NCBI GenBank assembly: GCA_027486755.1
Contig: JAIXOM010000023.1
Span: 62,001-126,000, forward strand
DNA length: 64,000 nucleotides
Direction of reading: 5' to 3'
Source: Comamonadaceae bacterium
Lineage (GTDB): Bacteria; Pseudomonadota; Gammaproteobacteria; Burkholderiales; Burkholderiaceae_C
In this document: piece by piece, positions 29,196 to 37,459 of the stretch
Position numbering within the stretch: the stretch's first letter is position 1
Layout of the letters: each line of letters opens with the position of its first letter
The notes under the pieces: generated by a model
Told to the model about the DNA's origin: nothing
The model's input: only the letters and a program-made list of their open reading frames with translations
Databases searched by the model: none
Program-made: the position numbers and the translations under genes

Positions 29196-30341
29196 TCAGA
29201 AAGGTGCGAACTGCTTGCCGACGATGTCGCGGGCGATGATGCCCAGGTGCACCTCCCGCGGGCCGTCGGCCGATTCCATGCCCAGACAATCGCGCAGGCG
29301 CTGCTCATGCGGCAGGTCTTTGGCCCAGCCGTAGTGGCCATTGAGGCGCATGCAGGTGGCCAGGGTGTCATTGGCCACCTTCACACCCCACCATTTGGCC
29401 ATGGACGATTCTGCGTCGTGGCGCAGGCCCATGTCCTTGAGGGACAGCCCCTTGTAGCAGAGCATGCGGGCAGACTCCAGCTGTGTGGCGCAGATGGCCA
29501 GCTCTTGGGCCACGCCCTGCCATTGGGTGGCGGACTTGCCCATGATCTTGCGCTGTTTGAGGTACTCGGTGGTTTCCTCCAGCGATTTCTGGGCGGCACC
29601 GATACAGGCCAGGGGCACGAAGTTGCGGTTGTAGCCAATGATGGTCATGGCCCAGATGAAGCCTTCGTTTTCCTTGCCGATCATGTTGCGCGCCGGGATG
29701 CGCACGTTGTCGAAGAAGAAGCTGCCGCCGCGGTCGAGCTTTTGACCCATGCGCTCGAAGTTGACCATCTTCAGGCCGGGCGTGTCGGTCGGCACCAGGA
29801 AGAAGGACAGGCCACGCGGGCCAGGTCCTCCGGTGCGTGCCGAGACGAAGACCACCTTGGACACACCGGTAAAGGTGATGCTGGTCTTTTCGCCGTTGAG
29901 CACCCAATCGTCGCCGTCGCGCACCGCCTTGGTGACGATGTTGCCGGCATCGGCGCCGCCGCGTGGCTCGGTGAAAGCCAGCGACATCATCTCGCCATTG
30001 GCGATCCGCGGAATCCATTCATCTTGCAAATCCGGGTGCATCGCGTGGGCCATTTCGCCAATGTGGATGGCGTTGGAGACGATGTAGCGGATTTGGTGGT
30101 CGGCCCGGCCGATTTCCTCACACACGATGCCGCAGTCGACGAAGGAGTAGCCCTGACCGCCGAATTTCTCCGGCAGGCGCAGCCTGAGCAGACCCATGTC
30201 CACAATCTTCTGCATGTAGCCCTTGGTCAGCCACTCGCCGCTGCGATCCCAGTGCTTGTAGTGCGGCAGCAGCTCCTTTTCGGCGAAGTCGCGCACTGAA
30301 TCTCGGATCATGATCTGGTTGTCGGTCAGGCTGAAGTTCAT
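29196..30341 (-). CDS. acyl-CoA dehydrogenase
   Basis: A 381-residue FAD flavoprotein introducing an alpha,beta double bond into an acyl-CoA. The middle beta-domain has LAFTEPRGGADAGN (the FAD/substrate signature) near residue 120. The C-terminal four-helix bundle ends SADGPREVHLGIIARDIVG. The 'ADGP.EVH' ending belongs to the ACAD10/11-like branch, in which the classical 'YEGT' Glu is absent. It is encoded 15 bases after the lyase-like gene in one operon and probably acts on the racemase product. Confidence 0.9.
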   Translation of the reverse strand: MNFSLTDNQIMIRDSVRDFAEKELLPHYKHWDRSGEWLTKGYMQKIVDMGLLRLRLPEKFGGQGYSFVDCGIVCEEIGRADHQIRYIVSNAIHIGEMAHAMHPDLQDEWIPRIANGEMMSLAFTEPRGGADAGNIVTKAVRDGDDWVLNGEKTSITFTGVSKVVFVSARTGGPGPRGLSFFLVPTDTPGLKMVNFERMGQKLDRGGSFFFDNVRIPARNMIGKENEGFIWAMTIIGYNRNFVPLACIGAAQKSLEETTEYLKQRKIMGKSATQWQGVAQELAICATQLESARMLCYKGLSLKDMGLRHDAESSMAKWWGVKVANDTLATCMRLNGHYGWAKDLPHEQRLRDCLGMESADGPREVHLGIIARDIVGKQFAPF

Positions 30342-30356
30342 GTTGGAATCATCCTC

Positions 30357-31484
30357 TCAAGGGTTGGTTTTTAGTTCGTTTGGGCCCTGGAACCAAGGGC
30401 CGGTGATGGCTTGCTTCCAGGGTGAATAGGTTTGCCCAGCATAGGCGGCCGAGCCGAGCTTGAAGTGTCTGGCGGCCTGCAGGCTCTCGATGGCTGGCAG
30501 GTTGGGGTCATAGAAATGGGCCGCTTTGGTCGGCCGCGGCCCGGCTTTGGAGACATGGCCAAAGGCCGCGTGTCCGACCATCTTCTCCAGCATCCAGACG
30601 CAGTCGATGATCTTGTCCAGGTCGATCCCGGTGTCTACGCCCATGCCCTCTAGCATGTGCAGCAGATCTTCCGTGGGGACCATGCCCGACGCAATGCCAT
30701 TGCCGCAGAACTGCCCACCGCCGATGCCGCCCAGCGTGCCGTCGATGAGCACCGTGTCTGAAGCCTCCAGCGTGCGCAGCGCGGCATAGATGCAAGGCAG
30801 TGCCATGCCGCGGGCGTCATGCATGTGCAGGTGAAAGTGCTGAACTTGCGGCCAACGCCGCTTGATCTCGCGCAGATCAGCCTCGATCTCATGGGGCAGG
30901 CACCAGCTTTGCGAGTCGTGCAGGCCAATCTCGAACACCTCCAGCCCGGCATGGCCCAAGATGTCCATCTGCTGCTGTAGCGACCATAGGCGGTAGTCTG
31001 CGGAAAACTTGCCCAGGAAGTTCGACCCCCAGGCCGAGGCGATGCCAGCGCGGGCGCGCCGGACGCCGCGGCTTTGAGCTTGGGCAATCAGCTCCGGCCA
31101 GGTCTGCATGGACTCTTCGATCGAGCGGTTGATATTTCGCCGCTGATGAACGTCGCAAATATCCTGGAACAAGGTCACCACCTCTTCTTCCACCGCCAGC
31201 GGGGGCGAGAATTGCTGGGCCTTGAGGCGGGCCTTGTGGTTGTGCATGAAGGTCAGGTACTGCACACCGGGGCGCGGGGTAAATGAGCGCAGCAGCTCCT
31301 CGAAGCATGCCATCTGCGGCACAAACTTAGGGCTGACGAAGGCGCCGACGGTGATTCGCTGTAGGCCTGTGTCCGACAGCGCCTCTAGCAGGCGCACCCT
31401 GTCAGCCAGGGCGATGCCGGGGTCGGCAATACCAAAGCCCTCGCGCATGATCTCCTCGCTGTACACCACGGTCGGCCAATTCAT
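30357..31484 (-). CDS. HMG-CoA lyase-like DRE-TIM metallolyase
   Basis: A 375-residue TIM-barrel lyase. VSPKFVPQM near residue 51 is the HMG-CoA lyase landmark. HLHMHDARG near residue 225 gives both metal His. The C-terminal loop is GGIGGGQFCGNG followed by VPTEDLLHML. Against HMG-CoA lyase, the RD pair is RE (MREGFG), the loop Cys is displaced, and the loop carries about two extra residues. It likely cleaves a 3-hydroxy-3-methyl or citramalyl-type acyl-CoA, but the substrate is not predictable. It is the first gene of the minus operon, divergent from the GntR regulator. Confidence 0.8.
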   Translation of the reverse strand: MNWPTVVYSEEIMREGFGIADPGIALADRVRLLEALSDTGLQRITVGAFVSPKFVPQMACFEELLRSFTPRPGVQYLTFMHNHKARLKAQQFSPPLAVEEEVVTLFQDICDVHQRRNINRSIEESMQTWPELIAQAQSRGVRRARAGIASAWGSNFLGKFSADYRLWSLQQQMDILGHAGLEVFEIGLHDSQSWCLPHEIEADLREIKRRWPQVQHFHLHMHDARGMALPCIYAALRTLEASDTVLIDGTLGGIGGGQFCGNGIASGMVPTEDLLHMLEGMGVDTGIDLDKIIDCVWMLEKMVGHAAFGHVSKAGPRPTKAAHFYDPNLPAIESLQAARHFKLGSAAYAGQTYSPWKQAITGPWFQGPNELKTNP

Positions 31485-31510
31485 TGCGGCGCTTACCCTT
31501 ACTCGTTTAA

Positions 31511-31548
31511 TTGTCTACCTATTATGCAGGGGCTGCCCAAAGAGTCAA
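31511..31548 (-). promoter_or_regulatory. promoter with candidate GntR operator
   Basis: On the minus strand TTGACT (31548-31543) and TAATAG (31524-31519) are separated by 18 bases (17 if ATAATA is taken as the -10). TTGTCTACCTATTA (plus-strand reading, 31511-31524) overlaps the -10. Its TTGTCTAC start resembles FCD/FadR-type GntR half-sites, and it resembles ATGTCTAACTGATTA at 25373. The divergent GntR gene starts about 100 bases away. Confidence 0.45.
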
Positions 31549-31641
31549 CTGGCGCGATGATGCCTAGGCGATACCGGCAACTCGTCGGCCCGGGGGCGGT
31601 CGGGCCCAGGCTGGCTGGATCGGCCGGTGATAATTGCGGCC

Positions 31642-32481
31642 ATGCTGCGTTCAGTTCCCTCACGCCCAGGTAAAAGCGGCATCGCTTCAAAGCGCCCGAA
31701 GGCGGCTGAACTCGTGGCTGCTGAGCTGCGGCAACAGATCGTCATGGGCCGACTCAAGCCGGGCGACAAGCTGCAGCCCGAGAGCGTGCTGCAAACCGAG
31801 TTTGCAGTTTCGCGTCCGACCATGCGCGAGGCTCTGCGCCTGCTGGAGTCTGAGTCCCTGATCAGTATCAGCCGCGGCAAGCATGGCGGCGCCCGCGTCA
31901 GTTCCATCGATCTTGGATCGGTAGCCAGCCAGGTGGGTGTGTTTTTGCAGTTGCAGGGCACCACCTTGCCCGACCTGTGGTTTGCCCGTACTGTTATCGA
32001 GCCGCCAGCTGCGGCCTTGCTGGCTTCGCGCGGGGATGCAGCGGTGTTTGATGAACTGCAGTCCAATATTGATGAAGCCCGGGAGGCTGCCAAGACCGAT
32101 CTGGCCCGCTACGCCGACCTCAGCGCCATGTTTTCCATGCTGATCACCCGACATTGCGGCAACAAGACACTGAACCTGCTCGCCTCTTTGATTTACGACA
32201 TCATCCGGCGCCAGCATGAGCATGTGACTGAGCGTACCCGTGACAAAACCAGCGTCGACAAGCTGCGGCAGGAAAGCCTGCGCCGGCGCGAACAGGCGCT
32301 GGCGCTGCTGCGTGCGGGCAAGGCGGTCGAGGTCGAGCGCTTTTGGCAGGTGCATCTGGAGCAGATGCGCGACCTGGTGCTTGCCGCTTACGAGGGGCCG
32401 ATGACGATTGACGTACTCAGCAGTCCGGCGCGCAAGATGCGGCCGATTGCCAAGGTGCGGCGCGCCACCAAGGCCGCTTAG
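31642..32481 (+). CDS. GntR-family transcriptional regulator, FCD type
   Basis: About 279 residues. The N-terminal winged helix-turn-helix (ELRQQIVMGRLKPGDKLQPE, then AVSRPTMREALRLLESE) is classical GntR. The C-terminal all-helical ligand domain (about 110-250) with an Asp/His-rich region is FCD. FCD members sense organic acids or acyl-CoAs through a metal site. It is divergent from the lyase operon and upstream of a crotonase, so it is the obvious candidate regulator of the 21.8-33.5 kb block. A GTG at 31627 is an alternative start. Confidence 0.9.
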   Translation: MLRSVPSRPGKSGIASKRPKAAELVAAELRQQIVMGRLKPGDKLQPESVLQTEFAVSRPTMREALRLLESESLISISRGKHGGARVSSIDLGSVASQVGVFLQLQGTTLPDLWFARTVIEPPAAALLASRGDAAVFDELQSNIDEAREAAKTDLARYADLSAMFSMLITRHCGNKTLNLLASLIYDIIRRQHEHVTERTRDKTSVDKLRQESLRRREQALALLRAGKAVEVERFWQVHLEQMRDLVLAAYEGPMTIDVLSSPARKMRPIAKVRRATKAA

Positions 32482-32508
32482 ACCGGTTCAGCCTTCTCTT
32501 CATCAGCC

Positions 32509-32616
32509 TCAGGCGCTTGGCCAGTCTGCCCATTTGTTGTACTCGGTCTTGATGGTGTGACCGGTGTTTTCGGTGATGCTCTGCGCAATGGTGCGCGCCA
32601 GCACCTGTCTTGCGGT
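32509..32616 (-). pseudogene. internally deleted Bug receptor remnant
   Basis: Minus-strand translation gives VLARTIAQSITENTGHTI joined directly to KTEYNKWADWPSA and a stop. The first part matches the N-terminal helix of Bug receptors (compare VARTVAQGITDKTGKPVIV in receptor 4). The second resembles the C-terminal 'EYxKW' ending of the family. Everything between is deleted. It fills the 216-base gap between the GntR and crotonase genes. Confidence 0.55.
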
Positions 32617-32697
32617 ACCCTGGCATTTGAGTGACTCGCGCGTCCGGGCATGCTGGTTACCATTGCGTTTTACCAGCGTCGACGGGAGTTTTACTGA

Positions 32698-33492
32698 ATG
32701 AAATTCGACACCTACACCACTCTGAGCTTTGGGCGGCGGGGCCGCATTCTTGAAATCACCATGAACCGGCCGGCCACGCTCAATGCGGTCGACGAGGTGA
32801 TGCACGAGGAGTTGGCCCGCGTTTTTTCCGACGCTTCCAATGACGCAGATTCCGATATCGTGGTGCTGACCGGGGCTGGCCGCGCCTTTTCTTCGGGCGG
32901 CGACGTGGTGTTCTTTCAGAAGATGATTGACGAGCCGGCTTCGTTTGAGAAGACCGCGCGCGAGGCCAAGCAGATCATCTTTTCCCTGCTCGACTGCGAA
33001 AAGCCTGTGATTGCCAAGCTCAACGGCCATGCCACCGGCCTGGGCGCCACCATCGCCCTGTTCTGCGATATCGTGTTTGCCGCCGACAGCGCCAAGATTG
33101 GCGACCCCCATGTTTCGGTCGGCTTGGTTGCCGGTGACGGCGGCGCGGTCATCTGGCCCCAGCTCATAGGCTATGTCCGCGCCAAGGAATACCTGATGAC
33201 CGGCACCTTGATGACGGCCACCCAAGCCGCTGGCATGGGCCTGATCAACCATGTGGTGCCCTTGGCAGAGCTCGACGCCCGAGTGGGCCAGTTTGCCGAC
33301 ACCTTAGCCGCTGGTGCGATCAAGGCGATCAAGTGGACCAAGCTTTCTGTCAACATCGGCCTTAAGCAACTGGCCAGCAGCATCATGGACGCCTCGCTTG
33401 CCTACGAGGCCATGTCCAACGTCACCGCCGACCACCAGGAGGCGGTCAACGCCTTCCGGGAAAAGCGCAAGCCGGTCTTCCTCGGGCGCTGA
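32698..33492 (+). CDS. enoyl-CoA hydratase/isomerase-family protein, atypical active site
   Basis: A 264-residue crotonase-fold enzyme. FSSGGDVVFF gives the first oxyanion-hole region and NGHATGLGATIALFCDIV the second. At the two catalytic Glu positions of enoyl-CoA hydratase it has Thr (GLGATIA) and His (DPHVSVGL), while Asp is present in VAGDGGAVIWP. It is thus unlikely to be a classical hydratase and could be an isomerase, hydrolase or lyase on an acyl-CoA. Same strand as the GntR gene, with a Bug remnant on the opposite strand between them. Confidence 0.85.
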   Translation: MKFDTYTTLSFGRRGRILEITMNRPATLNAVDEVMHEELARVFSDASNDADSDIVVLTGAGRAFSSGGDVVFFQKMIDEPASFEKTAREAKQIIFSLLDCEKPVIAKLNGHATGLGATIALFCDIVFAADSAKIGDPHVSVGLVAGDGGAVIWPQLIGYVRAKEYLMTGTLMTATQAAGMGLINHVVPLAELDARVGQFADTLAAGAIKAIKWTKLSVNIGLKQLASSIMDASLAYEAMSNVTADHQEAVNAFREKRKPVFLGR

Positions 33493-33506
33493 ATCACCGC
33501 CCGCGC

Positions 33507-34067
33507 TCAACCCACCAGCTGCGCCATCTCCTCCTGCCACAGGCTCATGGGCTTGAGTCCGGCTTTGCCCTGAATATGGGCTTCGGTGCTAACGTGTATT
33601 TGCTCGTCGCTCTGGTCCAGGTCCAGAGGCTGCAAAAAGGGCTGGTCCACATGCCAGGGCGTGTCCAGGTAGATCTCGACGCGGTTGTCTTCCGGGTCCC
33701 AAAAATACAGCGACCATGAGTTGCCGTGGTCGACCGGCTGTATGCGCTCGACATCGCTGCGGCTGCCGACCAGGGCGCGCATGGCGCGCAGATCGTCGAG
33801 CTTGTCAACCTGAAAGGAAATTTGCTGCAGCCCATGGCCCGGGCCTCGGCCCGGGGGTCTGCCGGTCTCCATCACCAGTTGGTGGTGCGCCTTCGGGTCG
33901 CGGCTGAGGAAGACCACATCATGGCCGCGCACAAAGCCCTTGTCGGTCTGGATGAAGCCCAGCACCTCCTGGTAGAAGGCGGCCATGCGCTCGATGTCCC
34001 ACACGTACATGCCCATGTGGCGCAGGCGCAGGGGCGGGCGAACCGCTGCGCCTGGCGAGGCAGTCAT
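33507..34067 (-). CDS. VOC-superfamily extradiol-dioxygenase-like protein
   Basis: A 186-residue single-module vicinal-oxygen-chelate protein. Candidate iron ligands are His in LRHMGMYVW (near residue 17), His in HHQLVME and Glu in VEIYLD. Such proteins include catechol-2,3-dioxygenase-like ring-cleaving enzymes and glyoxalases. The residues after about 135 form an extension. The ATG overlaps the stop of the upstream SBP gene (TGATG), so the frame extending further 5' is not used. Third gene of a minus-strand operon. Confidence 0.82.
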   Translation of the reverse strand: MTASPGAAVRPPLRLRHMGMYVWDIERMAAFYQEVLGFIQTDKGFVRGHDVVFLSRDPKAHHQLVMETGRPPGRGPGHGLQQISFQVDKLDDLRAMRALVGSRSDVERIQPVDHGNSWSLYFWDPEDNRVEIYLDTPWHVDQPFLQPLDLDQSDEQIHVSTEAHIQGKAGLKPMSLWQEEMAQLVG

Positions 34068-35065
34068 CACGGACGGGCGTGACCCAGGGCGCGGTGGTAC
34101 AGGCTCAGGTCGATAAAGCGGGCCGGATCCGGTGCCTTGCCGCCCCACTGACCTTCAATCTCGGCGCGCAGTGCCAGCACGTTGCGAAAGCCCTGCATGT
34201 CAAAAGCGCAGTCCTTGGACAAGCCGCTGCCGCGGGTCATCAGCTCGGTGTAGGTGAGTTCGGCCACCTGCGGCGTCAGCTTGAGTTCGCGCATCAGCAC
34301 CTGCAGTGCCAAAGTACGCTGGGCTGGATCTTGCGCAGCGCGGCAGCCTTCGATGTAGGCGGCCAGATAGCGCTCAAGCGCCGGCGCATTGTTGGCGGCC
34401 CAGGGGCGCATGACGAACACGCCTTGCGCCTGGTAGGGCCCGAACAGGTCGACGGTGCGGCCCAGGCTCTTGGCGCCGCGCTCCTTGGCCAGGAAATTCC
34501 AGGGCGGGTTGAGCAAGGTGGCGGCACCGGCCGGGGTGTCCAGGCCCTTGGTGCGCGCTTCTGAGCCGCCGAGCGGGTAGAGCTTGTAGTCCTCGCCTTC
34601 TTTGAGCCCGGCGTCCTTGAGCAGCTTGCGGCCGATCAGGGCATAGGCCGTGTTGGGTGCATCGACCACATAGGTGCGGCCGCGCAGGTCGCTGATTTTG
34701 TTGATGTCCTGGCGCACCAGCACCTCGTTCATGCCGCCGTCGCCGCCGGCCACGATGACCGCGTCGGCCTTGGCCACCTCGATCATGGCCACGGTGTTGT
34801 CCACGGCGGCATGGGCAATTTCAAAGCGGCCCTGGGCCAGACCGGAGCGCTGCTCGGTGGAATTGGGCGTAAACAGCATCTGTAGCGTGATGCCGCGGCG
34901 CGCGAAATAGCCTTTTTCCTGCGCCATATAGATGGGCAGGTTACTGGCGCCGCGAAACACATTGACCCGCAGCGTCACCGGGTCGTTGGGTGGCGGCGGG
35001 GTCGATGGTGTGCTGGCGCATCCCGCCAGAATCAGTGCAGTGCCCAGGGTAAGAAGTTTTTTCAT
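34067..35065 (-). CDS. NMT1/THI5-like ABC-type substrate-binding lipoprotein (orphan)
   Basis: A 332-residue lipoprotein with a lipobox LILAGC (Cys near residue 16), followed by a Pro-rich linker. The NMT1/SsuA-like fold is indicated by ASNLPIYMAQEKGYFARRG, where the ligand-binding lobe starts. This family feeds ABC importers of thiamine precursors, sulfonates, aromatic acids and similar. No ABC permease or ATPase is nearby. Start ATG at 35065 has GGAGA 5 bases upstream. It lies between the NTF2-like and VOC genes. Confidence 0.85.
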   Translation of the reverse strand: MKKLLTLGTALILAGCASTPSTPPPPNDPVTLRVNVFRGASNLPIYMAQEKGYFARRGITLQMLFTPNSTEQRSGLAQGRFEIAHAAVDNTVAMIEVAKADAVIVAGGDGGMNEVLVRQDINKISDLRGRTYVVDAPNTAYALIGRKLLKDAGLKEGEDYKLYPLGGSEARTKGLDTPAGAATLLNPPWNFLAKERGAKSLGRTVDLFGPYQAQGVFVMRPWAANNAPALERYLAAYIEGCRAAQDPAQRTLALQVLMRELKLTPQVAELTYTELMTRGSGLSKDCAFDMQGFRNVLALRAEIEGQWGGKAPDPARFIDLSLYHRALGHARP

Positions 35066-35089
35066 GACAGTCTCCAAAAAAAGAGGTGA

Positions 35090-35527
35090 TCAGGCCAGCT
35101 TGAAGTCGAGTTCGACGCTTTTGTGGTGAATTTTCCAGACGCCTTCGTGCAGGATCAGGTCGTCCGTGTAGCGGCCCATCAAGGCCGGCCCCTTGGTGAG
35201 CGCCGGCCTGGCTTCGCCGGGTTCACCGTCGTGGCGGTAGGCCACCACATAGGAGTGGGCCCGCACCCGCCCATCGGGCAGGGGCTCGAAGCGCAGGTTA
35301 GAAATCAGGTGGCGCACAAAAATCCGGCCCGGTTGCCGGCGGGCGATCCAGGCTTGCAGATCGGCCATGCCGCGCAGCGTGCCGTCCGAGCGCACCCAGG
35401 TGCCGTCGGGGGCGAACAGGGTTTGCAGCGCGTCAAATTCGTCGGCGTCAAAGTGAGCCATGAAGCTCATCACGCTGGCCTGGCAGGCCATTTGGACATC
35501 GAAGGGGACGGTTTGACCGGTTTGCAT
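35090..35527 (-). CDS. SnoaL/NTF2-like protein
   Basis: A 145-residue cone-fold protein of the SnoaL_4 type. FMAHFDADEFDALQTLFAPDG TWV is the typical helix-turn entrance, and GRYTDDLILHEGVWKIHHK is the C-terminal sheet. Related proteins are small subunits of ring-hydroxylating dioxygenases or polyketide cyclases, but no motif fixes a role. It is the first gene of a three-gene minus operon with the lipoprotein and the VOC enzyme, and divergent from the TPP enzyme. Confidence 0.82.
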   Translation of the reverse strand: MQTGQTVPFDVQMACQASVMSFMAHFDADEFDALQTLFAPDGTWVRSDGTLRGMADLQAWIARRQPGRIFVRHLISNLRFEPLPDGRVRAHSYVVAYRHDGEPGEARPALTKGPALMGRYTDDLILHEGVWKIHHKSVELDFKLA

Positions 35528-35625
35528 GGGCGCTTGGCTAAAGAGCCTGATTTCGGAAGATGCGCAAGCATCCGACAAAAGGATCCTTAGTGTGCTTAGG
35601 GATTGCCCTGTGTCTAGCACCGACA

Positions 35626-37431
35626 ATGAGCAGCATCATCGCCGACGTCAGGCCGATGCGACACTTTGCTGTCCATTCCATTTCCAAAAAACTGACCGTG
35701 TCCACCTCTGATTCCCACCGCGCCTTGGGCGCCCATCACTTTCTGCAAGGCCTGAGCGAGCTAGGCCTGTCCCATGTGTTTGCCAACTTGGGCACTGATC
35801 ATGTCAGCCTGATTGAGGAGTTGGCCCGCTGGGACGCTGAGGGCAAGCCCCATCCGCAATTCATTCTTTGCCCGCATGAGAATGTGGCCATCCACATGGC
35901 CGCCGGCTATGCCGCCTTGACCGGTCAGGGCCAGGCGGTGATGGTGCACGTCGATGCCGGCACGGCCAATGCGGTCATGGGCATGCACAACATGCTGCGC
36001 GGCCGCCTGCCGGTCATGCTGCTGGCTGGCAAGGCGCCCTATACCTTGCGCGGCGAGCTGCCGGGCTCTCGTGACAACTATGTGCATTTCGTGCAGGACC
36101 CCTTTGATATTGGCTCTCTGGTTCGGCCCTATGTGAAGTGGGAATACAACCTGCCCACATCGGTGGTGGCGCGCGAGGCCTTGCGCCGGGCGCATTCCAT
36201 CATGCACACCGACCCGCCCGGCCCGGTCTATATGACGCTGCCGCGTGAGGTGCTGGCCGAAGAAGTCAGCGCCTCGCAGCAGCCTTTTGATGCGGCGCGC
36301 TACGGCCCCTCGCTGCTGGGCGGCATTGACGAGGCGCGGGTGCAGCTCATCGTCGATCGACTGCTAACGGCCGAGCGGCCGGTGGTCATTACTTCCTATC
36401 TGGGCCGCAAGGCCGATGCGGTGGCTGCGCTCGAGGAGCTCGCGCAGCTGTGCGGTATGCCGGTGGTCGACTACATGGCCAGCACCATGAGCATCTCCCG
36501 GCTGTCGCCCTGTTTTGCCGGCTTCGATCCAGCGCAGGTTCTGCCTGGAGCCGATGTGGGCCTGCTGCTGGACATCGACGTGCCCTGGCTGCCCAAGTTT
36601 GTGCAGGCCGAGCCTCAGACCTGGTGGGCTCACGTGGATGTGGATCCGATCAAGCAGGACTACCCGATGTGGGGCTTTGCCACCGACTTGCGGGTGCAGG
36701 CCGACGCCGGCAGCGTGATCCGGCAGGTGCTGGCCCGCTTGCGTGCGCAAGCTGGCAGCGATTTTCATGAGCGCGTCGCCCGCCGGCTGCAGGCCTTGCA
36801 GCTGGCCAGCGCCCAGCGGCAGGCCGCTTGGGGCCAGGTGGCAGCCAAGCCCGGCCAGGTGGATGCGATTGCCCCGGCCTGGGTCTGCGCTGCCCTGGGT
36901 CGCGCCCTGGCGCCACAAGACATCGTCATCAACGAGGCGGTGCGCAATTCACCAGCGGTGATGCAGCAGATCCCGCGCAGCGAGCCGCTGAGCTTTTTTG
37001 GCGGCGCTGGCGGCGGTCTGGGCTACAGCGGTGGCATGGCCCTGGGCGCCAAGCTGGCGCGCCCGAACGCGCGGGTGGTGCACATCGTCGGTGACGGCGG
37101 CTTTCACTTTTGTACGCCCAGCTCGGTCTATGCCACCGCGCAGCGCTATGGCCTGCCCATCTTGACCGTGGTGCTCGACAACGGCGGCTGGCAAGCGGTC
37201 AAGGAGGCGGTGCTGCGGGTCTACCCCCAGGGCGCTGCGGCACAGGCCGACGAATACCAGTCGCGGCTTCAGGGCCCGGTGCGGCAGTTCGAGTTGGTCG
37301 GCCAAGCTTTTGGTGCCTACGGCGAATGCCTGCGCGACCCGGCCCAAGCAGACGCTGCAATTGCCCGCTGCCTGCAAGCCCTGAGCGAAGGCCGATCGGC
37401 CGTGCTCAATGTGCAGGTCGGGCTTCAGTGA
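35626..37431 (+). CDS. thiamine-diphosphate-dependent enzyme (acetolactate-synthase-like)
   Basis: About 601 residues in three domains: N-terminal Pyr domain with the catalytic Glu in PHENVAIHMAAGY, central domain, and C-terminal PP domain with the GDG...N motif (IVGDGGFHFC then VVLDNGGWQ). The family carries out decarboxylation or carboligation of 2-keto acids. It lacks features pointing to a specific ilvB. The start is uncertain: ATG 35626, ATG 35656 or GTG 35698 (giving about 577 residues) all fit. A Bug receptor follows 28 bases later. Confidence 0.85.
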   Translation: MSSIIADVRPMRHFAVHSISKKLTVSTSDSHRALGAHHFLQGLSELGLSHVFANLGTDHVSLIEELARWDAEGKPHPQFILCPHENVAIHMAAGYAALTGQGQAVMVHVDAGTANAVMGMHNMLRGRLPVMLLAGKAPYTLRGELPGSRDNYVHFVQDPFDIGSLVRPYVKWEYNLPTSVVAREALRRAHSIMHTDPPGPVYMTLPREVLAEEVSASQQPFDAARYGPSLLGGIDEARVQLIVDRLLTAERPVVITSYLGRKADAVAALEELAQLCGMPVVDYMASTMSISRLSPCFAGFDPAQVLPGADVGLLLDIDVPWLPKFVQAEPQTWWAHVDVDPIKQDYPMWGFATDLRVQADAGSVIRQVLARLRAQAGSDFHERVARRLQALQLASAQRQAAWGQVAAKPGQVDAIAPAWVCAALGRALAPQDIVINEAVRNSPAVMQQIPRSEPLSFFGGAGGGLGYSGGMALGAKLARPNARVVHIVGDGGFHFCTPSSVYATAQRYGLPILTVVLDNGGWQAVKEAVLRVYPQGAAAQADEYQSRLQGPVRQFELVGQAFGAYGECLRDPAQADAAIARCLQALSEGRSAVLNVQVGLQ

Positions 37432-37459
37432 TTGATTCAAAGCTATTTAGGAGACTTCC

